A stretch of 64,000 nucleotides of DNA from DATBAK01 sp038240075 (GTDB lineage Bacteria; Actinomycetota; Acidimicrobiia; IMCC26256; PALSA-610), in the NCBI GenBank assembly GCA_038240075.1, contig JBBSEC010000006.1, positions 1 to 64,000 of the forward strand, written 5' to 3'. Below the pieces are notes generated by a model. The model saw only the letters and a program-made list of their open reading frames with translations. It was not told the DNA's origin and did not search any database. Positions 1 through 8,545 of this stretch are shown here, piece by piece (within the stretch, counting starts at the first letter, position 1; every line of letters starts with the position of its first letter). The position numbers were made by a program, and so were the translations under genes.

Positions 1-2928
1 CGCGCGGCGCGCCGCGCGCTCGACCGTCTCATCGAGGCCTTCGGACGCGAGCGGGTGCTCGTCGAGCTCTGGGATCACGGTGATCCGCTCGACCGGCACC
101 GCAACGACGCGTTGGCCGAAGTCGCGTTGGCGGCCGGTACCGAGGTGGTGGCGACGAACAACGTCCACTACGCGACGACCGCGCAGCGCCCGCTCGCGAA
201 CGCGCTCGCAGCGATCCGTGCGCGCCGTTCGCTCGACGAGATCGACGGGTGGCTGCCGGCGTCGTCGCATGCGCACCTGCGCGCCCCGGGTGAGCAGGCC
301 CGTCGGTTCGCGCGGTGGCCCGGCGCGGTCGAACGCACCGTCGAGGTGGCCCGGGCGGCCGCGTTCGACCTCCGGCTCGCGGCCCCGAACCTCCCCGACG
401 CGCCGGTGCCCGAGGGTCACACCGAGATGACGTGGCTGCGCGAGCTGGTGCGCAAGGGTGCCGCGGTCGCGTACTCGCCGTCGCACACGCACTACGAGCA
501 GGCGCAGCGTCAGCTCGAGTACGAGCTCGGCGTGATCGAGCAGCTCGGTTTCCCCGGCTATTTCCTGCTGCTGTTCGACATCGTCGACTTCTGCCGCCGC
601 TCCGACATCTACTGCCAGGGCCGTGGGAGCTCGGCGAACAGTGCCGTCTGCTACGCGCTCGGTGTCACGAAGGCCGACGCGGTGGCGCTCGGGCTGCTCT
701 TCGAACGGTTTCTCTCACCCGAGCGCGACGGCCCGCCCGACATCGATCTCGACATCGAGCACCAACGCCGGGAAGAGGTGATCCAGTACGTCTACGACCG
801 GTACGGGCGCGAACGGTGCGCGCAGGTCGCGAACGTCATCACCTACCGTCCCCGCTCCGCGTTGCGCGAGATGGCGAAGGCCACCGGCGTCGCTCCCGGC
901 CAGGCCGACGCGCTCGCGAAGTGGGTCGACCGTTGGAGCTCGGGCGCCGACGCGTTCTCGGAGCTGGTCGAAGCGAGCGCGGATGTGAACCCGGAGGGCC
1001 ACGAGCTTGCGGCGGGCATTCACCGCACCGATCCGCGTGTGGTGCGATCGACCGCGCGCCGGCACCGCGAGTTCCAGCGCAACCAACGCGAGGGCATCGC
1101 CGTCGACACGCTCCCGGCTTCGGCATCCACCCGTCCGCCCGCGATCCCGCCCCTCGCACTCGAGCTCGCCGGCCAGGTGCTCGACTTCCCGCGCCATCTC
1201 GGTATCCACTCGGGCGGGATGGTGATGGCCGACCGCCCACTGGTGGAGTTCTGCCCCGTCGAATGGGCCCGGATGGAAGGCCGCTCGGTGCTGCAGTGGG
1301 ACAAGGACGACTGCGCGGCGGCCGGCCTCGTGAAGTTCGACCTGCTCGGTCTCGGGATGCTCACGATGCTGCATCTCGCGGTCGATCTCGTGCGCGAGTC
1401 GGAGGGCGTGGAGATCGACCTCGCGACGATCCCCCAGGAGCCCGGGGTCTACGACCTCCTCTGCGCGGCCGACACGGTCGGCGTGTTCCAAGTGGAGAGC
1501 CGGGCCCAGATGGCGACGCTGCCGCGGCTGCGACCGCGCACGTTCTACGACCTCGTCGTCGAGATCGCGCTCATCCGGCCCGGTCCGATCCAGGGCGGTT
1601 CGGTGCACCCATACCTGCGCCGGCGCAACGGCGAGGAGCCGGTGACCTATCTGCACCCGTTGCTCGAGAAGTGCCTCGAGAAGACGCTGGGCGTGCCGCT
1701 GTTCCAGGAGCAGCTCATGCAGATGGCGATCGACGTCGCCGGGTTCAGCCCCGCCGAGTCCGACGAGCTCCGCCAGGCGATGAGCTCGAAGCGTTCGCAC
1801 ACGCGTATGGCCCGGCTGCGCACGCGGCTGATGGAGGGCATGGCTGTCAACGGCATCACCGGTGCCACCGCGGAGGAGATCGCGCACAAGCTCGAGGCGT
1901 TCGCCGACTTCGGCTTCCCCGAGAGCCACTCGGTGAGCTTCGCCTACCTCGTGTATTCGAGCTCGTGGATCAAGTACCACTACCCGGCCGAGTTCGCGGC
2001 GGCGTTGCTCAACGCCCAGCCGATGGGGTTCTACTCACCGCACACGATCATCCGCGACGCGCGCCGTCACGGGGTCGAGGTGCTCGGCCCCGATGTCAAC
2101 GGCTCGCGTCGCGACGCGATCCTCGAGCCCCGTCCTCCGCACGTCGATCCGATCGGGCGACCCAAGCCCGGCTTCTTTGCCGATCCGTCGCACCACGCGG
2201 TGCGGCTCGGTCTGCGGTCGGTGCGCGGTCTGCACGATGCGTTCTGCGACCACGTCGACGACGAACGCGCGCGTTGCGCGTTTCGCGACATGGAGGATTT
2301 CGTCCGTCGTACCGGCGCGACCGTCGACGCGCTGGAGGCACTGGCCGCCGCGGGTGCGTTCGAGCAGTCGTTCGGCCTGGCGCGCCGCTCCGCGATGTGG
2401 GCGGCGGGCGCGTTGCGCGACGCGCGTCCGCACGTGCAGACGAACGGCAACGTGGTGGAGACCCTGCCGGGGCTGCTCACCGGGCTCGACGCGCCGCCAC
2501 TGCCGGGCATGACCGAACCGGAGGAGATGGCATCCGACCTGTGGTCGATGGGGCTCTCGCCGGGACGGCACCCGACCGAGTTCGTCCGTGAGGAGCTCAT
2601 CCGCCAGGGTGTCGTCACCGCGGCCGATCTGCGGGTGCTTCCCGACCGTTCGGTGGTCGAGGTGGCCGGAGTCGTGACGCACCGCCAGCAGCCGGCGACC
2701 GCGAAGGGCACCGTCTTCCTCAACCTCGAAGACGAGACCGGGCTCGTGAACGTGATCTGCACCCGCGGGATCTGGAAGCGCTTCCGGCTGGTCGCGCGCG
2801 GCGCGCCCGCGTTGCGCGTGCGCGGGGTGCTCGAACGCCATCAAGGTGTCACCAACCTCGTGGCCGGCCGCATCACCCGCCTGCCGATCAGCCTCGCCGA
2901 CTCCCTCCGCTCCCGCGACTTTCGTTAG
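1..2928 (+). CDS. dnaE2: Error-prone DNA polymerase III alpha subunit DnaE2 (ImuC), 5' end outside the window
   Basis: Translesion C-family polymerase used in SOS mutagenesis, normally with ImuA and ImuB. The frame is open from base 1, so the gene starts upstream; about 975 codons are present against roughly 1070-1100 in the family, so only the start of the PHP domain is missing. Visible are the end of PHP (NNVHYA near bases 160-180), the GRGSSANSA palm motif (about 622-648), the catalytic PDIDLD aspartates (736-753), KFDLLGL with the third acidic residue (about 1333-1353), and a C-terminal OB-fold (about 2650-2890). DnaE2 is preferred over replicative DnaE1 because of the compact C-terminus and the overall sequence. 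imuA/imuB are not in the window. Confidence 0.93.
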   Translation, partial: RAARRALDRLIEAFGRERVLVELWDHGDPLDRHRNDALAEVALAAGTEVVATNNVHYATTAQRPLANALAAIRARRSLDEIDGWLPASSHAHLRAPGEQARRFARWPGAVERTVEVARAAAFDLRLAAPNLPDAPVPEGHTEMTWLRELVRKGAAVAYSPSHTHYEQAQRQLEYELGVIEQLGFPGYFLLLFDIVDFCRRSDIYCQGRGSSANSAVCYALGVTKADAVALGLLFERFLSPERDGPPDIDLDIEHQRREEVIQYVYDRYGRERCAQVANVITYRPRSALREMAKATGVAPGQADALAKWVDRWSSGADAFSELVEASADVNPEGHELAAGIHRTDPRVVRSTARRHREFQRNQREGIAVDTLPASASTRPPAIPPLALELAGQVLDFPRHLGIHSGGMVMADRPLVEFCPVEWARMEGRSVLQWDKDDCAAAGLVKFDLLGLGMLTMLHLAVDLVRESEGVEIDLATIPQEPGVYDLLCAADTVGVFQVESRAQMATLPRLRPRTFYDLVVEIALIRPGPIQGGSVHPYLRRRNGEEPVTYLHPLLEKCLEKTLGVPLFQEQLMQMAIDVAGFSPAESDELRQAMSSKRSHTRMARLRTRLMEGMAVNGITGATAEEIAHKLEAFADFGFPESHSVSFAYLVYSSSWIKYHYPAEFAAALLNAQPMGFYSPHTIIRDARRHGVEVLGPDVNGSRRDAILEPRPPHVDPIGRPKPGFFADPSHHAVRLGLRSVRGLHDAFCDHVDDERARCAFRDMEDFVRRTGATVDALEALAAAGAFEQSFGLARRSAMWAAGALRDARPHVQTNGNVVETLPGLLTGLDAPPLPGMTEPEEMASDLWSMGLSPGRHPTEFVREELIRQGVVTAADLRVLPDRSVVEVAGVVTHRQQPATAKGTVFLNLEDETGLVNVICTRGIWKRFRLVARGAPALRVRGVLERHQGVTNLVAGRITRLPISLADSLRSRDFR

Positions 2929-3078
2929 TACGGTCGCATGCTTGCTCGCTCCGGCGTGGGCTGCGCCGTTGTTCTCGGGCTGACCGCGCACCTGCTCCGT
3001 TCTTACGGTCGCATGCTTGCTCCCTTCGTTGCGGGCTGCCCCTCTGTTCCAGAGTGAACGCGCACCTGCTCCGGGGAA
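2929..3078. repeat. Two imperfect 75-bp tandem repeats after dnaE2
   Basis: Units at 2929-3003 and 3004-3078. Both start with the identical 19 bases TACGGTCGCATGCTTGCTC, share GGGCTGC in the middle and end with CGCGCACCTGCTCCG; the bases between vary. The first unit begins directly after the dnaE2 stop codon. The core contains the palindrome GCATGC. No convincing gene covers the 265 bp between dnaE2 and the next start, and beyond the repeats I recognise nothing there. Function unknown. Confidence 0.85.
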
Positions 3079-3193
3079 ACATCCGTAAGCACCCGTTCTG
3101 GTCGATAACAGGGGTACCCTTGCGGGCCGCTTGAGAGGCCGGCCGCCTCCAGATCGACCGGATCGCCGACATGTCCGAACCGCCGAGTCCCAC

Positions 3194-4471
3194 ATGCTGC
3201 GCTTCCCCCGTCGCATTGCGGCGCGCTTCGGCGCGGTCGTCCGCGCGGACCCGGCCGGCGTCCGTGCCGGCTTCGGCGCGCTCCTGATCTCATCCGGTGG
3301 CGATCTCGTCGCCGGTCTGACCCTCGCGTCGATCAACCACACGCTCCTCGAGCTCCCGGCGCTCTTCGTCCTGATCCCGGCGGCCATCGGCATGCGCGGC
3401 AACGTGTTCGGCGCGCTCGGCAGCCGCCTCGGCACCCTCATCCACACCGGTGAGTTCCGCGTCTCACGCCGGCTCGACACGCCGGTCGGTCAGAACATCG
3501 CCGCCGCACTGGTGCTCTCGCTGTCGACCTCGTTTGCGCTCGCGGTGCTGGCGAAGGGCGTCGCGGTCGCGTTCAACGTGCGGTCGATCTCCATCATCGA
3601 TTTCATGGTCGTCGCGGTCGTCGGCGCGCTGCTGTCGTCGCTCGTCGTCCTCGCGATCACGATTGGCGTCGCGTCCCAGTGCGCCCGCCGCCGGTGGGAC
3701 CTCGACAACGTGGCCGCGCCGATCGTCACCGCGGCCGGCGACGTGGCGACGCTGCCGAGCCTCTTCGCCGCGACCTACCTCCTCGGCATCCACGCGAGCT
3801 CGTCGAAGGGGGCGGCCGAGGTGCACCGCGGCGCCTTCCACGTCGTCACGCCGATCATCGCGGTCCTCTGCGCGGTCGCGTGCGTCGTTGCGCTCGTCGC
3901 CGGGCTCCGCAGTGGGCTGCCCACCCTGCAGCGGATCGTCATCGAGTCGGCGCCGATCCTCGTGATGGCGGGCCTCGTCGACGTGCTCGCCGGCGTGACG
4001 ATCGAGAAGCGCACCACGGCGTTCCTCGCGCTCCCGGCCTTGTCGGTGCTCATCCCTCCGTTCCTGGAGGATTCGGGCGCGCTCGGAGGCATCCTCTCGG
4101 CGCGCGTCTCGACCCGCCTCCACCTCGGCACGCTGGCGTCGGGCAAATCGCCACTCGCGGCCCTCGACGACATCCTCCTCGTGCTGATCTACGCGGTGCC
4201 CACGTTCGTCCTGCTGGGCGTGTCGGCCGATCTCGCGGCCAACGTGACCCACTTCCACGGCCCCGGGCTGCTGAAGATGGTCGAGGTCTCGGTGCTCGGC
4301 GGGACCATGGCGACCGCGTTCGCGGTCGTGATCGGCTATTACGCGGCCGTGTTCACGCACCGCCTGGGTCTCGATCCCGACAACCACGGGATCGCGATCG
4401 TCACATCGACCCTGGACCTGTTCGGCGCGTTCTCGCTTATCCTTGCGATCGTGCTCCTCGGACTCCACTAG
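3194..4471 (+). CDS. MgtE/SLC41-type divalent cation transporter with two integral domains
   Basis: A 425-residue membrane protein, probably moving Mg2+ or a related divalent cation. It contains two homologous MgtE integral-membrane domains. The first (about residues 30-200) carries LPALFVLIPAAIGMRGN and the second (about 245-420) LPALSVLIPPFLEDSG, the paired signature of the SLC41 arrangement. Unlike classical MgtE, no N-terminal MgtE_N or CBS sensor domain is present. The start is ATG 3194, because upstream residues in the same frame are non-hydrophobic and repeat-derived. The stop is 25 bp before a PhoU/TrkA_C gene that probably supplies the cytoplasmic regulator. The exact ion is inferred from the family. 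Confidence 0.82.
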   Translation: MLRFPRRIAARFGAVVRADPAGVRAGFGALLISSGGDLVAGLTLASINHTLLELPALFVLIPAAIGMRGNVFGALGSRLGTLIHTGEFRVSRRLDTPVGQNIAAALVLSLSTSFALAVLAKGVAVAFNVRSISIIDFMVVAVVGALLSSLVVLAITIGVASQCARRRWDLDNVAAPIVTAAGDVATLPSLFAATYLLGIHASSSKGAAEVHRGAFHVVTPIIAVLCAVACVVALVAGLRSGLPTLQRIVIESAPILVMAGLVDVLAGVTIEKRTTAFLALPALSVLIPPFLEDSGALGGILSARVSTRLHLGTLASGKSPLAALDDILLVLIYAVPTFVLLGVSADLAANVTHFHGPGLLKMVEVSVLGGTMATAFAVVIGYYAAVFTHRLGLDPDNHGIAIVTSTLDLFGAFSLILAIVLLGLH

Positions 4472-4496
4472 CAGCGGCACACCGCACCGCATCTTC

Positions 4497-5732
4497 ATGG
4501 ACGACCAACCCCGAAATCTCAAAGCCATGCTCTCGGAGGCGAAAGACACCTCCGAGCTGATGGTGGATCTCGGCTACGCGTCCCTCTTCTTCGACGACGA
4601 CGACATGGCCGACGAGGTCCTCGAACTCGAGGAACGGCTGAACGAGCTCGTGCACGAGATGCGCGCGGTCTGCGTGCTCGCGGCGCGTTCGCCGCGCGAG
4701 GCCGACGCGATGTCGGGCGTGTTGCACCTCATCTCGGCGATCGAGCGCATGGGCAACGCGGCCGTCGACATCGCGAAGATCGTCACCCACCACCTCGGCA
4801 TCCCTGCCGCGCTCGTCGCGGATCTCGCGGCCGCGCAGGAGATCTCGCACCGGGTGCGTGTCCGCGAAGACTCCGCGCTCGCGCAGCGCACCCTCGACGA
4901 CGCCGAGCTCCCGACCGAGACCGGGCTCCGGGTCGTCGCGATCCGCAGGGCCAAGGAGTGGCTGATCGATCCCGAGGACGACGAGATGCTGCGTCCGGGC
5001 GACGTGTTGATCGTGCGGGGTGCGGCCGAAGGGATCCCCGAGCTGCGCGTGCTCGCGGGCGCGCCGGAGTGGCGCGAGGCGACGCTCTCGGAAGACACCG
5101 CGCTCGGCGATCTCGACCGCGCGGTCGACGTACTCGTCGAGATGAAAGACGTCTCCGAGGCCGCGGTCGGCCTCGCGTACTCCGCGCTTCTGTTCAACGA
5201 CCAGGGTCTCGCGGCCGAGGTGAGCAGCCTCGAGAACCGGCTCGACGAGATGCGCGAGCAGCTCGAGCTCTGGGTGCTGCGGGGTGCGGCCGAGACCGTC
5301 GATCCTTCGGCGCTGCGGGGCCTGCTGCACCTCGGTGGCGCGGCTGAGGAGATCGGCGACGCCGCACAGCAGATGGTGTGGCTCGTCGAGGAGAACGAAG
5401 AGCTCCACCCGGTGCTCAACGCCGCGCTCGGCGACACCGACGACGTGATCATGCGGGTTCCCGTCGCACCGGGCTCGGAGCTCGAAGGTGAGGTGCTCAC
5501 CTCCGCCGGTCTCGGCGACGACACTGGCTTCCATCTGCTCGCGTTGCACCGCAACGGGCGCTACATCTACCGCCCGCGTCTGGGGACCAAGGTCGAGGCC
5601 GGTGACGAGCTCGTCGCGTCGGGCCCGTGGGAAGGTCGCGAAGACCTCGCGCGGCAGGCCGGTTTCCGGCTGATCTCCGACGACGACACCGGTGAGATCG
5701 AGCTCGTGCGCGTCGGTGCGCCGAGCTCCTGA
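4497..5732 (+). CDS. Tandem PhoU-like/TrkA_C (RCK_C) regulatory protein
   Basis: A 411-residue soluble protein built as an internal duplication. A helical PhoU-like segment (about 1-105) is followed by an RCK_C/TrkA_C ligand-binding fold (about 115-185, ending in GDVLIVRG). A second PhoU-like segment (about 205-310) is followed by a second RCK_C (about 320-395, with GDELVASG). RCK_C domains gate K+ and other cation transporters by binding ions or nucleotides. The location 25 bp after the MgtE-like gene suggests it is that transporter's regulator. ATG 4497 is chosen because the upstream extension lies inside the previous gene's end. A potassium-channel partner elsewhere is also possible. Confidence 0.78.
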   Translation: MDDQPRNLKAMLSEAKDTSELMVDLGYASLFFDDDDMADEVLELEERLNELVHEMRAVCVLAARSPREADAMSGVLHLISAIERMGNAAVDIAKIVTHHLGIPAALVADLAAAQEISHRVRVREDSALAQRTLDDAELPTETGLRVVAIRRAKEWLIDPEDDEMLRPGDVLIVRGAAEGIPELRVLAGAPEWREATLSEDTALGDLDRAVDVLVEMKDVSEAAVGLAYSALLFNDQGLAAEVSSLENRLDEMREQLELWVLRGAAETVDPSALRGLLHLGGAAEEIGDAAQQMVWLVEENEELHPVLNAALGDTDDVIMRVPVAPGSELEGEVLTSAGLGDDTGFHLLALHRNGRYIYRPRLGTKVEAGDELVASGPWEGREDLARQAGFRLISDDDTGEIELVRVGAPSS

Positions 5733-5756
5733 ACGAACCGGTACGCGCAGCGTTGC

Positions 5757-7697
5757 TCAGAGGTCGATGCGGAACACCCATGCATCGCCCTCGTGGAACA
5801 CCGCGGTCAAGTGGGGGTTGGCTCGAAGATCGGCAAGCCGCATGACCGGACGTCCGATGGGCAGCATGCGCGAGTCGAAGAAGACCCAGCGCGTGCGGTA
5901 GCGCCGTGCGAGATCGTCGGCCCGATCGTCTCGGCCGAGCGATCCCAGGTGCTTGGTGAGGTACAGCCGGTCGTTGAGCTCCGGGGAGTTCTTCCCGAAC
6001 ACGACACCGATGAGTGGTGAGACGTGTTGTTCCGCGTACATCCAGAGCGATCCGTCGACGCCGGGTTCGTTGGCGACGGTGTCACTGCGTGCGTGGACCC
6101 GCAACCATCGGAATGCGTCGAGGGACGTGTGGTCGACGAGGGCTTGATTGAAGAACACGTGCGAGCTCGGATCGAAGCTTGCTCGGACGTACCTGCTGTT
6201 GGCGCGGACAGCGTGAACGCCGACGAACACGGTGAGGACCGCAACCATTGCGAGTGTCGCCGGAAGCATGGCCCACGATCGCGTCGAAACGCGGGCCATA
6301 AGCACGGCGCCGTAGGCCAGCGCGAGCCCGGCGAAGAAGGGGACGAAGAACGCAACGTTTGGGAGTATTCGCGACTCGAGGTGGTACCAGGGGAATGTGA
6401 GGGGATCGGCGAGGCGGTGCGTCGACGCGCCCGTGAAGAGGCTGAGCATCATCACGCCTGCCCAGCCGGTTACCCACGCGGGGCGCCGGAACACCAACCA
6501 GAGCGCCGCGCCTGCCAACGCAAGGAAGCCAAGGAAGCCTTGCCTCACGGTGCCGGCACCGTAGTGCAGTTGCAGGATCGCGCCGAGTCTCGGTTCCCAG
6601 TTCGCGTGGTTCGCGACCAGGAGAGTTCGCGACGCCACCCGTTCGGAGACACCGCCGGCGAATGAGACCAGCGTGGGCGAGAAGAGCATGGTCGCGAACG
6701 CACCAACGCCAATGCCGCGACTGAGCGCAGGTCGCAGCATCCGGATGTCGTGCGCGCGCCACGCGTGCTCGAGGACGAGGGCGAGTGCCAAACCGACGAC
6801 GAGCGGGAGCTCGCTGGTGTGGAGCGACGCGATGCTCAGGAGCGCCAACGAGGGCGGGACCAGCGCCACGACACTCGCTCGGTTCATCCCGAGCTGGAGG
6901 TGGCGGGTCAGCATTGCCTGCCAGAGCAGGACGACTGCGATCGGCACCATTGCCATGGCCACGATCTGCGGGATGTCGCCGCCCCAGACCGGGAAGTACG
7001 GGAACAGCATCACCAGTGGGACGACGAGCGCGGTGAATCCGGCGACGAGTGGCCGCGCGGGTGCGAGATTGCGCGCGAGCACGAACATCCCGACCGGCAG
7101 TACCACGGCGCTGAACACGACGATGTACGCCACGAGCACGCGGCCAATGTCGCTGCCGACGAGACGGGTCGAGAGTGCGGCCGACGCGTGCAGGGTGAGC
7201 GGGTAGTAGTTGGCAACGCGATGTGCGCCACCGGCGTCGGATGTGAGGATCTTCGCCGGATCGATCGAGTGCGCCGAGAGGATGCGAGCAACGAACCAGC
7301 CGTGCCGGGTGGCGTCCCCACCCGGAGGAACGAGCGGAACGTGCCGCAACCCACGAAACCAGATCGACGTACCGACCGCAACGCCGAGCGTGAGCAGCGC
7401 GTCGTCGATCCGCTCGCCGCGCCGGCCGAGGTTGGGCTTCGGCGGGCGCGCCGGGCGGCGCCCGTGTACGACCGCCAGCACGGCGACGAGAACGGCCAGG
7501 AGAACGACGAACGCCGGCACGCCGAAAGGAACCCGAAACCGCGTCGTGGTCTCGCCGAGCAGGAACACTGCGGCGAACGAGAACGCCGGGATCGCCGCCC
7601 ATGTCGAGAGCATGCGGAGGCGAAGGCCGAGGATCGATGCGACGAGCGCTCCTGGAATCAGGATGACCGCAACCACGCCCGTATACGCCCGTAACAC
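5757..7697 (-). CDS. DUF6541-family polytopic membrane protein
   Basis: A 646-residue protein with many hydrophobic helices across the first 500 residues and a soluble C-terminal part (last 140 or so). The conserved early loop has PPGGDATRHGWFVARI and, further on, YYPLTLHASAAL, typical of the actinobacterial DUF6541 group, which resembles GT-C-type membrane glycosyltransferases. Catalytic activity is not shown; a role in envelope glycan assembly is inferred. It is transcribed divergently from the LpxA-like gene, 66 bp away, supporting membership of the same envelope-sugar locus. It converges on the PhoU/TrkA_C gene, leaving 24 bp between the stops. Confidence 0.75.
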   Translation of the reverse strand: MLRAYTGVVAVILIPGALVASILGLRLRMLSTWAAIPAFSFAAVFLLGETTTRFRVPFGVPAFVVLLAVLVAVLAVVHGRRPARPPKPNLGRRGERIDDALLTLGVAVGTSIWFRGLRHVPLVPPGGDATRHGWFVARILSAHSIDPAKILTSDAGGAHRVANYYPLTLHASAALSTRLVGSDIGRVLVAYIVVFSAVVLPVGMFVLARNLAPARPLVAGFTALVVPLVMLFPYFPVWGGDIPQIVAMAMVPIAVVLLWQAMLTRHLQLGMNRASVVALVPPSLALLSIASLHTSELPLVVGLALALVLEHAWRAHDIRMLRPALSRGIGVGAFATMLFSPTLVSFAGGVSERVASRTLLVANHANWEPRLGAILQLHYGAGTVRQGFLGFLALAGAALWLVFRRPAWVTGWAGVMMLSLFTGASTHRLADPLTFPWYHLESRILPNVAFFVPFFAGLALAYGAVLMARVSTRSWAMLPATLAMVAVLTVFVGVHAVRANSRYVRASFDPSSHVFFNQALVDHTSLDAFRWLRVHARSDTVANEPGVDGSLWMYAEQHVSPLIGVVFGKNSPELNDRLYLTKHLGSLGRDDRADDLARRYRTRWVFFDSRMLPIGRPVMRLADLRANPHLTAVFHEGDAWVFRIDL

Positions 7698-7749
7698 GAA
7701 CGGCAGTATGGCGGAAGGCGGTCGCCACGGCGAGCGCGCGATGGGTCGC

Positions 7750-7755
7750 TACGAT
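7750..7755 (+). promoter_or_regulatory. -10-like hexamer before the LpxA-like gene
   Basis: TACGAT matches the actinobacterial TAnnnT -10 element. Eight bases separate it from GTG 7764, so the transcript would be leaderless or nearly so. No purine-rich ribosome binding site is visible. Confidence 0.45.
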
Positions 7756-7763
7756 CTCACGCA

Positions 7764-8513
7764 GTGCCGTCGGGACGGGTTGCGATTCACCGCACGGCGA
7801 TCGTCGCGCCCGACGTCGAGATCGGGGACGGGACGATCGTTGGTCCCTTCGCCGTCCTGCTCGCCCCGTGCTCCATCGGCCGGAACTGCTGGATCGGCCC
7901 GCACGTGGTGATCGGCACGACGGCCGAGCATCTCGAGACGATGACGATCGCAGCAGCACCGGCCGAAGCGTCGAGGAGCCTCGACCGCGACGCGCAGGAT
8001 CGCGTCGACGCGCTGGTGTGGTTCGGTTCCCACGGTGCCGGAGTGATCATCGGCCACGGGTCGACGATTCGTGAGCAGAGCACGGTGCATCAGGGAACCG
8101 ATGGTCCGACCGTGGTCGGGAGCGACACGTACATCATGAACAAGTCTCATGTCGGTCACGACGCAGAGCTCGGCGATCGCGTGCGTGTCGCCCCCGTCGC
8201 CATGGTGGGAGGGCACGCGTGGGTCGGCGCCGATGCGAACATCGGCATGGCGAGCGCGATTCATCAGCATCGGGCGATCGGCGCCGGCGCAATGATTGGT
8301 ATGCACGCGACCGTGGTCAATGATGTCGGGCCGTTTCAACTGGTAAAGGGAAATCCGGCCCGCGCGTCGGGCGTGAATGTCGTGGGCATGACACGGCTGG
8401 GATTCTCCGATACCGACATCGCCACATTGCGAGCTCACTACGAGGATCGAGGTCCGCGGCCGACCACTCTCGAGGCCCAGTTCGAACATTGGGACGGGGC
8501 GCGTTCGCACTGA
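7764..8513 (+). CDS. lpxA: LpxA-like UDP-sugar O/N-acyltransferase (left-handed beta-helix)
   Basis: A 249-residue hexapeptide-repeat protein close in length to E. coli LpxA (262), which moves a hydroxyacyl chain from ACP to position 3 of UDP-GlcNAc. Beyond the repeats it keeps LpxA-specific landmarks: STIREQSTVHQGT (about 100-112), His129 and His132 in SHVGHD (equivalent to E. coli His122 and catalytic His125), His151 in GGHAWVG (His144) and HQHRAIGAG (about 167-175). The C-terminal GVNVVGMTRLGFS matches the LpxA segment ending in RRGFS. An ordinary sugar N-acetyltransferase is less likely but possible. It opens a run with a glycosyltransferase, an aminotransferase and a dehydrogenase. The GTG start follows a -10-like TACGAT. 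Confidence 0.8.
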   Translation: MPSGRVAIHRTAIVAPDVEIGDGTIVGPFAVLLAPCSIGRNCWIGPHVVIGTTAEHLETMTIAAAPAEASRSLDRDAQDRVDALVWFGSHGAGVIIGHGSTIREQSTVHQGTDGPTVVGSDTYIMNKSHVGHDAELGDRVRVAPVAMVGGHAWVGADANIGMASAIHQHRAIGAGAMIGMHATVVNDVGPFQLVKGNPARASGVNVVGMTRLGFSDTDIATLRAHYEDRGPRPTTLEAQFEHWDGARSH

Positions 8514-8533
8514 GCCCTCCACAAAACGGTTGC

Positions 8534-8539
8534 TACGAT
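8534..8539 (+). promoter_or_regulatory. -10-like hexamer before the GT4 gene
   Basis: TACGAT followed by exactly six bases (8540-8545) and GTG 8546, the geometry of a leaderless transcript. This supports the GTG start over a longer reading that would overlap the preceding gene. Confidence 0.5.
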
Positions 8540-8545
8540 TGGCGC

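Noticed and set aside
1..2928. Replicative DnaE1 as identity
   Set aside because: Compact C-terminus after the OB-fold and motif wording fit DnaE2; the missing N-terminus prevents a full length check.
2929..3078. CRISPR-like repeats
   Set aside because: Only two 75-bp units directly abutting, no unique spacers, no cas genes in the window.
3079..3193. Mg2+-responsive riboswitch (M-box or ykoK) upstream of the MgtE-like gene
   Set aside because: The 115 bases between the repeats and ATG 3194 show no M-box-like conserved core that I can recognise.
6082..7959. Second long open frame overlapping the DUF6541 gene
   Set aside because: Arg-rich, no conserved segments; the other frame has clear membrane helices and family motifs.
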